Assembly: GCF_011059105.1 (NCBI RefSeq) | Contig: NZ_JAALLS010000001.1 | Coordinates: 62,001 to 126,000 of the forward strand | Length of the DNA stretch: 64,000 nt | Direction: 5' to 3' | Source of the DNA: Fodinibius halophilus | GTDB taxonomy: Bacteria; Bacteroidota; Rhodothermia; Balneolales; Balneolaceae | Part shown: piece after piece, positions 37,778 through 46,931 of the stretch | Layout: every line of letters starts with the position of its first letter | Position numbering within the stretch: position 1 is the stretch's first letter | Notes under the pieces: model-generated | Seen by the model: the letters and a program-made list of their open reading frames with translations, nothing else | The model's database searches: none | Told to the model about the DNA's origin: nothing | Made by a program: the position numbers and the translations under genes

Positions 37778-38665
37778 TTAGGTAGTACCGGTTAACCGCT
37801 TGTTCATCCATTCATCAAAAACATCGGCAAAACGTTCAGGAGATTCCGGATCCATGTTAAAATAGAGAGATGGTTCAATGAGCTCCAGCTCCATCAGGGC
37901 AAAACTGTTTTTAGCAGTGCGTACATAATCAGCGCGTGTGTAAAGGGGCAGGGGAGTAATGTTATTGAGTGTCTTACGAGCAATCGTCAGCAGCGATTTT
38001 TCAGGTTCTACTTTGTTTAGGCGCCCTCCGTGTTCTTCTTGCACGCGAAAATCATCTGTTTTAGGAGTTTTGAGAATGGTATGGCTGTAGGTATCCCCAA
38101 AAAAGAATACCGAAAACTCTCCTTCTTCAACGATGTTTTGCATAAAAGGCTGTACCAAAAAGGGACGATCTTCAAAAACTTCTGCCAGTTCTTCAAGATA
38201 TTCGGACTGATTTTTTTGTTTAATCCAATAGGTATTGTCAGCTCCGGCGCTGATTGTGGGTTTAACTACAATTTCATCGGTCTCAAGCTCATCAAAGAAA
38301 GATGGTAGCTGCTCTTTATGAAATTCGTCTTTCCACAAGGTAGGTACAATTTCGATTCCATCCCTATGTAAGTCTTGCAAATATCGTTTGTCAATATTCC
38401 ATTTCACGGTATCCAGGCTGTTTTCAAGAATAGCCGATGAGGCGTCAATATCTTTCAATACCTCGATAAATGCTTTTGGGGCATCTTGGTAGTCCCAGGG
38501 AGTGCGAATTATAACAGCATCATATTGATCCCAATCTGTTTCTTCGTTGCGCCACGAAACTTCATCAACCTCCCAGCCTCGATTTTTCAGAGGTTCATAA
38601 AGCAGTTCATCATAGACTTCAAAATCGTCGAGGTTATCCATCGACAGAAATGCGCAGCGTTTCAT
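37778..38665 (-). CDS. ATP-grasp domain protein
   Basis: 295 residues, cytosolic. An N-terminal Rossmann-like part (VDEVSWRNEETDWDQYDAVIIRTPWDY, about 32-60) leads into an ATP-grasp fold: the nucleotide-binding lysine region EIVVKPTISAGADNTYWI (about 150-168), FLVQPFMQNIVEEGEFSVFFFG (about 192-213), and a late metal-ligand region FALMELELIEPSLYFN (about 252-270). Such proteins join a carboxylate to an amine or thiol through an acyl-phosphate; relatives include RimK-like and DcsG-like ligases. No partner biosynthetic gene adjoins, so the substrate is unknown. It has the best-matched promoter in the window. Confidence 0.8.
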   Translation of the reverse strand: MKRCAFLSMDNLDDFEVYDELLYEPLKNRGWEVDEVSWRNEETDWDQYDAVIIRTPWDYQDAPKAFIEVLKDIDASSAILENSLDTVKWNIDKRYLQDLHRDGIEIVPTLWKDEFHKEQLPSFFDELETDEIVVKPTISAGADNTYWIKQKNQSEYLEELAEVFEDRPFLVQPFMQNIVEEGEFSVFFFGDTYSHTILKTPKTDDFRVQEEHGGRLNKVEPEKSLLTIARKTLNNITPLPLYTRADYVRTAKNSFALMELELIEPSLYFNMDPESPERFADVFDEWMNKRLTGTT

Positions 38666-38700
38666 GATAGTGGCAGTGATTCAAATTTAGAAATTAGAGC

Positions 38701-38731
38701 CAAATATAATAGGTGGTTACTGAAGGGCAAA
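38701..38731 (-). promoter_or_regulatory. Bacteroidota-type promoter of the ATP-grasp gene
   Basis: Read on the minus strand: TTTG (38731-38728), 19 bp, TATATTTG (38708-38701). Both boxes fit TTTG-N19-TAnnTTTG without mismatch. The start codon is 35 bp downstream. A second TAnnTTTG (TAAATTTG, 38689-38682) lies nearer the gene, without a good -33 box. Confidence 0.6.
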
Positions 38732-38832
38732 GAAAAGATCGGGTGATTAGGATAAAAGTTTGAGAAAGGTCTCAGGGTGAGCGTTATTTTTTATACTTTA
38801 AGTCAAATTATTTTGAACCAGAAGATTGAGTT

Positions 38833-41800
38833 ATGAGAAAACTTTTATCAGCAGTTTTTGTTTTTTTGTTAATCTCATCGGCCTATGCGCAAGATGAGAA
38901 GGATGAATGGGATGTGAATGATCCCGGCGGACCTCATAAAGAGATTGAATTCTCTACCACCGAAGGAACGTGGATGAATGTCGATGTAAGTCCGGACGGC
39001 GAGAAAGTGGTTTTCGATATGTTGGGCGATATCTACATAATGTCTATTGACGGTGGTGAGGCCGAGGTGCTGCGCGAGAACCTAGCCTATGAGCTTCAGC
39101 CGCGCTTTAGTCCCGATGGCAGCAAGATCTCTTTTACCAGTGATGCCGGCGGTGGTGATAATATCTGGGTGATGGACGCAGACGGTTCTGATGCTCACCA
39201 AGTAACTGATGAGAGTTTTCGATTGCTCAATAACGCCGTTTGGACGCCTGACGGTGATTACCTGATTGCACGAAAACACTACACTTCAACGCGTTCTTTG
39301 GGCGCAGGGGAACTTTGGATGTATCATCGATCAGGTGGATCCGGAATTCAGTTGGTGGAGAAAGCTAATGACCAACAGGATTTAGGTCAGCCTTATCTTT
39401 CGCCTGATGGACGATATCTGTATTACAGCCAGAGTGTGTATCCCGGGGGGTATTTCCAGTATAACAAAGATCCCAACAGCCAGATCTATGTGGTTAATCG
39501 GTATGATCGCGAAACGGGAGAGATTGATCGTATTACGGGTGGTCCCGGTGGTGCTATCAGTCCCACTATTTCGCCGGACGGTTCCAAAATGGCCTTTATA
39601 AAACGCGTTCGTACCCAAAGCGTGCTCTATGTCCGTGATATGGAGTCCGGTATTGAGCGGCCGATTTACGATGATTTGAGCAGAGATCAGCAGGAAGCAT
39701 GGGCTATTTTCGGTCCTTATACAAATATCGACTGGACGCCTGACAGCGAAGAGCTGGTATTTTGGTCAAAAGGAAAGATTCGAAGGATAGATGTAGAGAG
39801 CCAAAAAACAGAAGTGATTCCGTTTGAGGCAGAGATCAAGCAGAAGATTTACGAGGCCGTAACATTTAAGCAAAATCCGGCCCCGGATACGTTTACTGCG
39901 AAGGCGATTCGTCATGCGGTAACCTCTCCCGATGGAGAATATCTCGTTTTTAATGCGGCTGGTTATCTGTGGAAAAAAGAGTTACCAAATGGCACGCCTG
40001 AACGGTTAACTGACGAGCAGAATTTTGAATTTGGTCCCGCTTTTTCTCCCGATGGAGATAAGCTTGTTTATGTGACATGGAGTGATACTGACCTTGGTGC
40101 CATCAAAACGCTAGACTGGAAAGATGGTGATGCCGAGCCGAAGAAGCTGACCAGTCGTAAAGGTATTTATCGAAATCCGTCGTATTCACCGGATGGAAAT
40201 ACTATCGTTTATCGACGTGAAAGTGGAAACAACCATCAGGGTTTTGCCTATACTACCAAACCGGGTGTGTATACGATGTCTGCTTCGGGTGGAGAGGGAG
40301 AACTATTGTTTGAAGGCGGTTCAGATGCGATCTTTAGTGCCAATGGAGAGCGCGTCTTCTATCTTGGCGGAAGTTATCTGGATAACTCCTACGAAAGTGT
40401 GGATCTGACGGGGAATGATAAGCGTGTCCATTTCACTTCCAAATATGCAAATAATTTTGTACCCAGCCCCGATAACAAGTGGATAGCCTTTAATCACTTG
40501 TTCAAAGTGTATATCGCCCCTATGCCGAAAGCAGGGACAGATATTACACTTGGCCCCGATACAAAAGCAATTCCGGTGGCACATGTGGCCGAAGATGCGG
40601 GAATGAATTTGCACTGGTCGGCTGACGGACAAAAATTACACTGGACGCTCGGACAGGAGTACTTCTCTGTAGAAGTGCAGGATGCCTTTGAGTTTTTGAA
40701 TGGGGATTCTGGCAAAGAGTTGCCATTAGATTATAAAGAAGGCGTGGATATAGACCTGGAACTGGCCCTGGATAAACCAGAGGGCGTATTAGCCTTTACC
40801 AATGCCCGTGTGATTACCATGAATAAAGATCGCCGTGTGATCGACAATGGGACGGTGGTCGTTCGTGATAACCGCATAGAAACCGTTGGCAACAGCAGCG
40901 AAGTTGAGATCCCATCTGATGCAAAGGTTATTGATGTGGAGGGCAAAACGGTAATGCCGGGTATTGTGGATGTGCATGCCCATATTGGAAACTTCCGGCA
41001 AGGATTAAGTCCCCAGCAGCAGTGGGAGTATTTCGCAAATCTGGCATACGGCGTCACTACGGCACATGATCCGTCCTCTAATACGGATATGATCTTTTCG
41101 CAAGCAGAGGCTATTAAGGCCGGGAATATGGTAGGTCCCCGTATCTTTTCAACAGGACATATTTTGTATGGAGCTGATGCTGAGTTTAAGGCCCCCATCA
41201 ACAGTTATGAAGATGCGAAGTCTGCTATTGAGCGAACGAAAGCCTATGGTGCATTTTCGGTGAAGAGTTATAATCAGCCACGACGAAATCAGCGTCAACA
41301 GGTGATAAAAGCGGCGCGCGAGCTCGAAGTAATGGTTATGCCGGAAGGAGGTTCGACCTTTACACATAATATGAGCATGATTATGGACGGGCACACAGGC
41401 ATCGAGCATAATATCCCTATTTTTCCCGTTTACAAAGATGTACATCGCTTTTGGAGTGAAAGTAATACCGGATATACGCCAACATTGGTGGTAAACTATG
41501 GGAGTGTAACGGGTGAATACTACTGGTATCAAAACACCAAAGTATGGGAAAAAGAACGCTTGCTTAATTTTACTCCTCGAGGTGTTGTGGATGCCCGTTC
41601 TCGTCATCGCAAGATGATACCGCAGGAAGAATATGAAGCCGGACATATCAAAAGTGCCGAGATGACAAAGAACTTCCTCCGTAATGGGGTAAATGTAAAT
41701 CTGGGAGCTCACGGGCAGTTGCAGGGACTCGGGGCTCACTGGGAACTTTGGATGATGCACCAGGGAGATATGAGCAATATGGAAGCCCTGCAGGTAGCCA

Positions 41801-42120
41801 CTATTAACGGGGCCAAGTATCTTGGGATGGATCATGAGCTCGGTTCTGTAGAAGAGGGCAAGCTGGCCGATCTAATCGTGATTGACGGTAACCCGCTTGA
41901 AGATATCCGTGTTACTGAGCAGGTAACACATACCATGGTAAATGGTCGTCTGTACGACGCTGCTACTATGAACGAAATTGGATTGCGCCAAAAAGAACGA
42001 ATGCCATTTTGGTGGGAACAGCACGGGTATCCTTCCAACTACGATTGGCATGCCCAGAGTCATGGACATAGCCGCCTACAGTGTGGTTTCGGTTTCCAGC
42101 CGACATACCTGGCTGAGTAA
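38833..42120 (+). CDS. Secreted propeller-amidohydrolase fusion protein
   Basis: 1095 residues with a signal peptide (MRKLLSAVFVFLLISSAYAQ). Residues about 35-630 hold TolB/WD40-like PD40 repeats (many SPDG units), forming one or two propellers. Residues about 655-1070 are an amidohydrolase-superfamily domain: the paired ligands H715-A-H717 in VDVHAHIG, TAHDPSS soon after, then FTHNMSMIMDGHTGIEHN and GAHGQLQGLGAH, and the closing GSVEEGKLADLIVIDGNPLEDI. The domain order is that of the TolB-repeat amidohydrolases common in Bacteroidota and marine bacteria. Substrate unknown; likely periplasmic dipeptide- or imide-type hydrolysis, by inference. Followed by a terminator. Confidence 0.87.
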   Translation: MRKLLSAVFVFLLISSAYAQDEKDEWDVNDPGGPHKEIEFSTTEGTWMNVDVSPDGEKVVFDMLGDIYIMSIDGGEAEVLRENLAYELQPRFSPDGSKISFTSDAGGGDNIWVMDADGSDAHQVTDESFRLLNNAVWTPDGDYLIARKHYTSTRSLGAGELWMYHRSGGSGIQLVEKANDQQDLGQPYLSPDGRYLYYSQSVYPGGYFQYNKDPNSQIYVVNRYDRETGEIDRITGGPGGAISPTISPDGSKMAFIKRVRTQSVLYVRDMESGIERPIYDDLSRDQQEAWAIFGPYTNIDWTPDSEELVFWSKGKIRRIDVESQKTEVIPFEAEIKQKIYEAVTFKQNPAPDTFTAKAIRHAVTSPDGEYLVFNAAGYLWKKELPNGTPERLTDEQNFEFGPAFSPDGDKLVYVTWSDTDLGAIKTLDWKDGDAEPKKLTSRKGIYRNPSYSPDGNTIVYRRESGNNHQGFAYTTKPGVYTMSASGGEGELLFEGGSDAIFSANGERVFYLGGSYLDNSYESVDLTGNDKRVHFTSKYANNFVPSPDNKWIAFNHLFKVYIAPMPKAGTDITLGPDTKAIPVAHVAEDAGMNLHWSADGQKLHWTLGQEYFSVEVQDAFEFLNGDSGKELPLDYKEGVDIDLELALDKPEGVLAFTNARVITMNKDRRVIDNGTVVVRDNRIETVGNSSEVEIPSDAKVIDVEGKTVMPGIVDVHAHIGNFRQGLSPQQQWEYFANLAYGVTTAHDPSSNTDMIFSQAEAIKAGNMVGPRIFSTGHILYGADAEFKAPINSYEDAKSAIERTKAYGAFSVKSYNQPRRNQRQQVIKAARELEVMVMPEGGSTFTHNMSMIMDGHTGIEHNIPIFPVYKDVHRFWSESNTGYTPTLVVNYGSVTGEYYWYQNTKVWEKERLLNFTPRGVVDARSRHRKMIPQEEYEAGHIKSAEMTKNFLRNGVNVNLGAHGQLQGLGAHWELWMMHQGDMSNMEALQVATINGAKYLGMDHELGSVEEGKLADLIVIDGNPLEDIRVTEQVTHTMVNGRLYDAATMNEIGLRQKERMPFWWEQHGYPSNYDWHAQSHGHSRLQCGFGFQPTYLAE

Positions 42121-42184
42121 GTATATCATTTAACTCGTTTAGCAGTTTGATAAATGGCTAAAACCGATATATACCCTTCTTGTC

Positions 42185-42205
42185 ATCCCGGACTTGATCC
42201 GGGAT
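42185..42205. repeat. Short perfect palindrome of a widespread intergenic repeat type
   Basis: ATCCCGGA (42185-42192), loop CTTGA, TCCGGGAT (42198-42205), within the wider text GTCATCCCGGACTTGATCC. This CCCGGACTTGATCCGGG form is a familiar interspersed hairpin in many bacterial genomes. Only one copy is seen here. Confidence 0.55.
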
Positions 42206-42271
42206 CTCGTGGTGGTATCCAATCTTGATTTGTTGTAAACGCTAAACGTGTTATCATTTAACGTCATTTCA

Positions 42272-42305
42272 GGGGGATCACAAAGCAATTTGTGGTCCCT
42301 TTTTT
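42272..42305 (+). terminator. Intrinsic terminator after the amidohydrolase gene
   Basis: Stem GGGATCACAAA / TTTGTGGTCCC (one G-T wobble, loop GCAA) followed by six T. The T run reaches the stop codon of the convergent GNAT gene. It fits plus-strand termination; no T run exists on the other side. Confidence 0.8.
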
Positions 42306-42807
42306 ATTGGGATGGGATGTTCAGCTTTTTAAACATATACAGGTGATCTCGAAATTCACCTTCGTAATGGATGGCATCGGGGATGCGCCCGCCTTCAACA
42401 AAGCCAAACTTTTCAAGGAGTTTAATACTTGTTTCATTACTGTTGATGAGGATAGCTACCACAATACGATAGGGAGCCGAAGAGCAGAAATCCAGCCCGT
42501 ACTGCATAAGCTTCGAACCAATGCCCTCACCGTGATGATTGTAATCTACATAGTAGCTGATCTCCACAACATCATCGAGGGCTTCGCGATCGGATCGGTA
42601 GGGAGAGATTGAAAGCCAGCCTATAACGTCGTCATCCTGCTGATAAACAAAAACGGGATATAAAGTAGAAGAATGGTTATTAAACCAACGTTTTCTTTCC
42701 TGAAGTGATAGTGGTTGAGTATGAGCAGTGCGTAATCCGTCTTCAACAGCTTGATTATAGATCTTGTTGATAGCGTTGAGGTGCTCAGACTGTGCAAGAC
42801 GGATCAT
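42304..42807 (-). CDS. GNAT family N-acetyltransferase, phosphinothricin-acetyltransferase-like
   Basis: 167 residues, one GNAT domain. Start MIRLAQSEHLNAINKIYNQAVEDG resembles the PAT/YncA-type group. The acetyl-CoA-binding loop is YNHHGEGIGSKLMQY (about 93-107; Q/R-x-x-G-x-G/A type), followed by the late VEGGRIPDAIHYEGEFRDHLYM stretch (about 140-161) usual in phosphinothricin/methionine-sulfone acetyltransferases. True substrate unknown. 43 bp downstream of the Fur-type gene on the same strand. Confidence 0.85.
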   Translation of the reverse strand: MIRLAQSEHLNAINKIYNQAVEDGLRTAHTQPLSLQERKRWFNNHSSTLYPVFVYQQDDDVIGWLSISPYRSDREALDDVVEISYYVDYNHHGEGIGSKLMQYGLDFCSSAPYRIVVAILINSNETSIKLLEKFGFVEGGRIPDAIHYEGEFRDHLYMFKKLNIPSQ

Positions 42808-42850
42808 AATTCAAAGTTCACACTGCAAAAAGTGAGACGTTAAATCACGA

Positions 42851-43354
42851 TTATTTAACGCTAGATCCTTTTTTGTCTTTGATTTCTTCTTTGCGGCTAC
42901 AATTTTCGATATCATTACAAGCACCAAAAAAGTGCAGGGAATGTCCCGAGATATTGAAATCGTGCATCTTTTCCATCATCGTTTTTATCTCTTGGATACG
43001 GGGATCACAAAATTCCATTACGGCTCCACATTCTTTGCAGATGATGTGATCATGCTGTTGGTAGGCATAAGCACGTTCGTAATAATATTGGTTTTTACCG
43101 AACTGGTGGCGTTGAACCAAGCCGCATTCAACCAGCAGATCCAGCGTGTTATAAACAGTAGCACGAGAAACACGCGTACCGCCATCTTTCATGTTAAAGA
43201 AGATATCGTCGGCATCGAAATGGCCGTCGGCCTGGTAGATCTCTTTAAGAACCATAAAACGTTCGGGCGTTTGCCGTTGGTTATGTTCTTTGAGATATGA
43301 GCTGAATATCTCTTTTACTAAATCAATTGTTTCTTCTTTCGCTGGATGCGCCAT
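42851..43354 (-). CDS. Fur family metalloregulator
   Basis: 167 residues. N-terminal winged helix (about 15-90: RQTPERFMVLKEIYQADGHFDADDIFFNM, then GTRVSRATVYNTLDLLVECGLV). C-terminal dimer domain with the metal motif QQHDHIICKECGAVMEFCD (about 105-123), where HDH and CxxC supply sensor and structural zinc ligands, and a last HSLHFFGACNDIENC. These features fit Fur/PerR-type repressors. Which metal it senses (Fe, Zn, or peroxide through Fe/Mn) cannot be decided by eye. No iron-uptake gene adjoins. Confidence 0.92.
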   Translation of the reverse strand: MAHPAKEETIDLVKEIFSSYLKEHNQRQTPERFMVLKEIYQADGHFDADDIFFNMKDGGTRVSRATVYNTLDLLVECGLVQRHQFGKNQYYYERAYAYQQHDHIICKECGAVMEFCDPRIQEIKTMMEKMHDFNISGHSLHFFGACNDIENCSRKEEIKDKKGSSVK

Positions 43355-43523
43355 AGGTCAAAATTTTTTTCTTTAATATAAGGATTTGGAATCCCTAAAA
43401 AAATAAGATCGAATCCTCTTTTGAGAAGCTGTACTGAATTTTCGTTTCAGAATGTTATATTCGAACAGTGTTTTTCAAAATGATAGGGGTATCTACGATT
43501 TTAAAAGTAAAATAGGTGACTTT

Positions 43524-45398
43524 ATGCCAACAGTTGTAGCTTTCGAAACGTTGACTGAATTATTTTTAAATTTAAGAAAGAAATATGAGGGTACACAAAA
43601 AACAGCTTTTGCCCGAAAACCTACCAATGACTCTGATTATGAGACCATAAGCTGGGATCAGGTTTCTGAAGACGTGAATACTATGGCTGCATATCTTGTA
43701 AGGCATGGTGTTGAGGCAGGAGACCGGGTAGCCCTTTTGAGCGAAAACCGCTACGAGTGGGCCGTTGTAGATTTAGCGTTGCAGCTTATAGGCGGCATTA
43801 ATGTATCGCTGTATACCTCGTTGCCTCCCAATCAATGTGAATATATTTTACAGGACTCCGAGGCAAAAGTTTTTTTTGTTTCTACCGGTATACAGTTAAA
43901 AAAGGCGAGCCAGGTGTTCGATAATTGTGAGCATTTAAATCAAGTTATTGCTTTCGATACGCCTAATATCGAAAGCTACTTGGATGATCCCTATGTAAAG
44001 CTCTACGAAGAGGCTATGAGCGAAGGGCTTAAGATTTTTCCAAAGGAGGAGCAAGAAATCCATGATCGCAGTAAATCTATCACTCCCGAGGATCTGGCTA
44101 CGCTTATATATACCTCAGGAACAACAGGTAAGCCCAAAGGAGTAATGCTGACACATCGCAATATTGTCAGCAATATTAAAGCTGCGCACCAACGTATTGG
44201 TATTAACGATGACGATCGTTGCCTGTCGTTCTTACCATTGTGCCACTCTTTTGAACGTACGGCCGGATATTATGCTATGATGGCGGGGGGAGCCGAGATA
44301 TACTATGCTGAAAGTGTAGATACTGTGGCGGCAAATATGACCGAAGCGCATCCTACTATTATCATCAGTGTGCCACGCTTATTTGAAAAAATCTATAACC
44401 TGGTAGCAAAAAGTATTGAAGAGGGTACGGTAGTAAAGAAGAAAATTTTTGAATGGGCACAGAATGTTGGTCAAAAGTATGCCGATGGAAAACGAGGCTT
44501 GGTATCAATACAGAAAAAATTGGCTGATAAACTGGTATTTGATAAACTCAAAGAGCGTACCGGCGGGCGTATTCGCTTTTTTGTTTCCGGTGGAGCTGCC
44601 CTCCAGGCAGAAATAGGTCAATTCTTTATGGCTGCAGGGTTGCATATTATTGAGGGATATGGTCTTACGGAAACTTCACCCGTTATGTGCTGTAATACCT
44701 ATGGCGATGAAAAGATGGGAACAGTAGGCAAGGTATTGCCCGGGGTTACTGTAGCGATTCAGCGGTTAGAGGACAGTACGATTATCTCGGAATTAAGTGG
44801 TGAAGATTACCCCACCGATCAAAGTTCTGAGCAGGGCGAAATTCTCTGCAAAGGTCCCAATGTAATGGAAGGGTACTGGAAAAAGGAGGAGGAAACTCGC
44901 GAGATGGTTGATGAAGAGGGGTACCTGCACACTGGAGACGTCGGAAAGTTTGTGGATGGGAAACTAAAAATTACTGATCGCATTAAGCATATGATCTTAA
45001 ATGCCGGGGGGAAGAATATTTATCCCGGCCCCATTGAAGATATGTTTAAAACCAGTAAATGGATCGATCAGTTGGTTGTGGTGGGAGAGAAACAGCCCTA
45101 CATGGCGGCCCTTATTGTTCCTGATTTTGAGGCTCTTGAAGCCCATGCCGAAGAGCAAGGCATTGAGTATGATGCCATAGAAGAACTTTTAGAGAAAGAG
45201 GAAATTCAGAATATCTATCGTAAAGAAACACGAAGCAGATCGCGTGAGCTTGCTTCGCACGAAAAAATACGGGATTTCCGCTTGGTTAGTAATGAATTTA
45301 CGGTAGAGACCGGAGAGCTAACACCTACGCTTAAAATTAAACGTAGGATTGTGGAAGATAAATACGGACATCTTATTGATGACATCTTTTCCGACTAG
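43524..45398 (+). CDS. Long-chain fatty-acid-CoA ligase (AMP-forming)
   Basis: 624 residues from ATG 43524 (MPTVVAFETLTELFLNL). An in-frame ATG exists at 43452, but the added 24 residues look non-family. ANL-superfamily adenylation enzyme: P-loop IYTSGTTGKPKG near 195-206, VSGGAALQAEIGQFF and GYGLTETSP in the middle, the YLHTGDVGKF hinge region, then a C-terminal domain with the catalytic lysine in LTPTLKIKRR. Converts fatty acid, ATP and CoA to acyl-CoA; membrane-associated in relatives. Divergent from fur. Confidence 0.93.
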   Translation: MPTVVAFETLTELFLNLRKKYEGTQKTAFARKPTNDSDYETISWDQVSEDVNTMAAYLVRHGVEAGDRVALLSENRYEWAVVDLALQLIGGINVSLYTSLPPNQCEYILQDSEAKVFFVSTGIQLKKASQVFDNCEHLNQVIAFDTPNIESYLDDPYVKLYEEAMSEGLKIFPKEEQEIHDRSKSITPEDLATLIYTSGTTGKPKGVMLTHRNIVSNIKAAHQRIGINDDDRCLSFLPLCHSFERTAGYYAMMAGGAEIYYAESVDTVAANMTEAHPTIIISVPRLFEKIYNLVAKSIEEGTVVKKKIFEWAQNVGQKYADGKRGLVSIQKKLADKLVFDKLKERTGGRIRFFVSGGAALQAEIGQFFMAAGLHIIEGYGLTETSPVMCCNTYGDEKMGTVGKVLPGVTVAIQRLEDSTIISELSGEDYPTDQSSEQGEILCKGPNVMEGYWKKEEETREMVDEEGYLHTGDVGKFVDGKLKITDRIKHMILNAGGKNIYPGPIEDMFKTSKWIDQLVVVGEKQPYMAALIVPDFEALEAHAEEQGIEYDAIEELLEKEEIQNIYRKETRSRSRELASHEKIRDFRLVSNEFTVETGELTPTLKIKRRIVEDKYGHLIDDIFSD

Positions 45399-45423
45399 GA
45401 TAGTTGAGTGAAAAAATCGTTTT

Positions 45424-45906
45424 ATGTCTTATCAATTTTACTTTTGGTTACATATCATTTCTTATGTGATCTGGCTAGTGGCTTTTGCAGGTAGTTTGAT
45501 TTGTGGTATAAAAATAAGAATTGAGGATAGCACCCCTGTACAAAAACGATTGATACGCTACGAACGCTTGCTTTCTGCTATTGGCAGTTACACAGGAGCA
45601 ATTGGAATCATTATCTCGGGTAGCATTATGAGTTCAATGTCAGTGGGCCCTCCATGGGGATGGTTTGATGTTCAGTTGTATCCATGGCTTGCGCTCAAAC
45701 AGTTGCTTTTTGGTATCATTATACTCTTTCTCGCTATTGAAATTAAAAGAAACATCATCTTAAAAAAGTACTTGTCTCAGCAAAAAGAGATATTATATAG
45801 CAAGATTAAGAAAAGGTGGAGGAATGCTTACCGAATATCGATGATAATTTATGCTCTTGTGGTACTAAGTATCTTTTTAGGGATTTTGAAACCGGCTTTG
45901 AGCTAG
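45424..45906 (+). CDS. Small four-helix integral membrane protein
   Basis: 160 residues with four hydrophobic stretches (about 5-27, 50-73, 85-107, 133-156). An N-terminal LHIISYVIWLVAFAGSL and later LALKQLLFGIIILFLAIEIKR recall the HemJ/CopD/DUF2269-type membrane proteins, in which a helix-1 histidine binds heme or metal. Here H10 is the candidate. The match is only by pattern, so I leave the function open. It lies 25 bp after the acyl-CoA ligase and ends 1 bp from the convergent DUF1499 gene. Confidence 0.6.
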   Translation: MSYQFYFWLHIISYVIWLVAFAGSLICGIKIRIEDSTPVQKRLIRYERLLSAIGSYTGAIGIIISGSIMSSMSVGPPWGWFDVQLYPWLALKQLLFGIIILFLAIEIKRNIILKKYLSQQKEILYSKIKKRWRNAYRISMIIYALVVLSIFLGILKPALS

Positions 45907-45907
45907 T

Positions 45908-46423
45908 TTATTGTCCGGTATTTAAATTACTACTAGCCATCTTGTCTGTAGTGTTCGTTAGCTGATCCCGAAGGTTCTTAATAAATGTATTAACCCTTCG
46001 CCTGTTTACGCCCAAGTCACTTTGACCGACCCGACTCGCGCTGCGCAGATGTACAAGGGTTGTTGCCGAGTCGCGCTGTGTGAGTTTGATAGTCATATCA
46101 TCATTAAAAAACATCACCTTGAAAACGCTTTTGATGGTATACTCTTCTTGGGGAAGTATTAGTTTCTTGGGATTCAATTCACAGAGAGAATCGATAGCCA
46201 CCGGAAAGAGTTTGGCGGCAGGAACCTCAAAAACCTTTGTTGTACGAATACAGTTGGGAGACCCCGGACAGGCTGGCAATGGATTTTCTGAGAGAGGTAC
46301 ATCACTGGGGATATCCCGGGATTGAGAACCACATCCTATGGTTAAAAGCGATCCAAGAATAGCCATAAGGAATAAACTATGTTTCGAAAAATGGCAAATA
46401 CGATAAACACTGGTCAACATCAT
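45908..46423 (-). CDS. DUF1499 family lipoprotein
   Basis: Up to 171 residues. Hydrophobic stretch ending in a lipobox, LTIGC (C31 with the longest start). The DUF1499 signature CPGSPNCIRT follows near 53-62, and FNDDMTIKLTQ plus VHLRSASRVGQSDLGVNRRR are typical of the family core. Family function is not established. The longest start (ATG 46423 or the next at 46420) overlaps the LOG gene by 44-47 bp; a later ATG at 46366 would leave a signal peptide with no basic residue, so the longer form is preferred. Confidence 0.82.
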   Translation of the reverse strand: MMLTSVYRICHFSKHSLFLMAILGSLLTIGCGSQSRDIPSDVPLSENPLPACPGSPNCIRTTKVFEVPAAKLFPVAIDSLCELNPKKLILPQEEYTIKSVFKVMFFNDDMTIKLTQRDSATTLVHLRSASRVGQSDLGVNRRRVNTFIKNLRDQLTNTTDKMASSNLNTGQ

Positions 46424-46931
46424 CAGCTACTTTTAATAAGGCTCTATTTTCTTCGGTTATAAAGCCATTATCGACCGAGTGATCAAGAAAGTTAATTAAT
46501 TTATCGTAATAGCCATCAATATTGAAGAGAATAACGGTTTTGTGGTGGATTCCCAGCTGTTTCCAGGTGATAACTTCCATCAGTTCTTCGAAGGTGCCAA
46601 AACCACCGGGCAGGGCAATAAAGGCATCCGAAAGCTCTGCCATCATTGCCTTACGTTCGTGCATAGTATCGGTAATATGGAGGGCCGTGAGCTGTTCGTG
46701 GGCAACTTCTAAATCATAAAGATGCTGTGGAATAACACCGTGAACCTGTCCGCCACGGCTGAGGGTAGCGTCGGCAATTTCATTCATGAGGCCAACCGAC
46801 CCACCTCCATAGACCAAGCCAATGTGGTTGGATGCCAGTTGATGTCCCAACTGTTGCGCTATGGTTTTAAAGGATCCGTTTGTGCCGGTTTTAGACCCGC
46901 AGTAGACGCAAACTCTTTTTTTAAGACTCAT
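46377..46931 (-). CDS. LOG family protein (TIGR00730-type)
   Basis: 184 residues, a full LOG domain. VCVYCGSKTG at the start is the nucleotide-binding loop; GLVYGGGSVGLMNEIADA and the signature PGGFGTFEELMEVITWKQLG (about 108-127) carry the family residues. LOG proteins hydrolyse the N-glycosidic bond of nucleoside 5'-monophosphates (cytokinin riboside 5'-phosphate in plants). The natural bacterial substrate here is unknown. Its start overlaps the stop of the cysteine desulfurase gene by 4 bp. Confidence 0.93.
   Translation of the reverse strand: MSLKKRVCVYCGSKTGTNGSFKTIAQQLGHQLASNHIGLVYGGGSVGLMNEIADATLSRGGQVHGVIPQHLYDLEVAHEQLTALHITDTMHERKAMMAELSDAFIALPGGFGTFEELMEVITWKQLGIHHKTVILFNIDGYYDKLINFLDHSVDNGFITEENRALLKVADDVDQCLSYLPFFET

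Noticed and set aside
41149-41835. 228-codon open frame opposite the amidohydrolase
   Set aside because: Antisense to a conserved metal-site region and without motifs.
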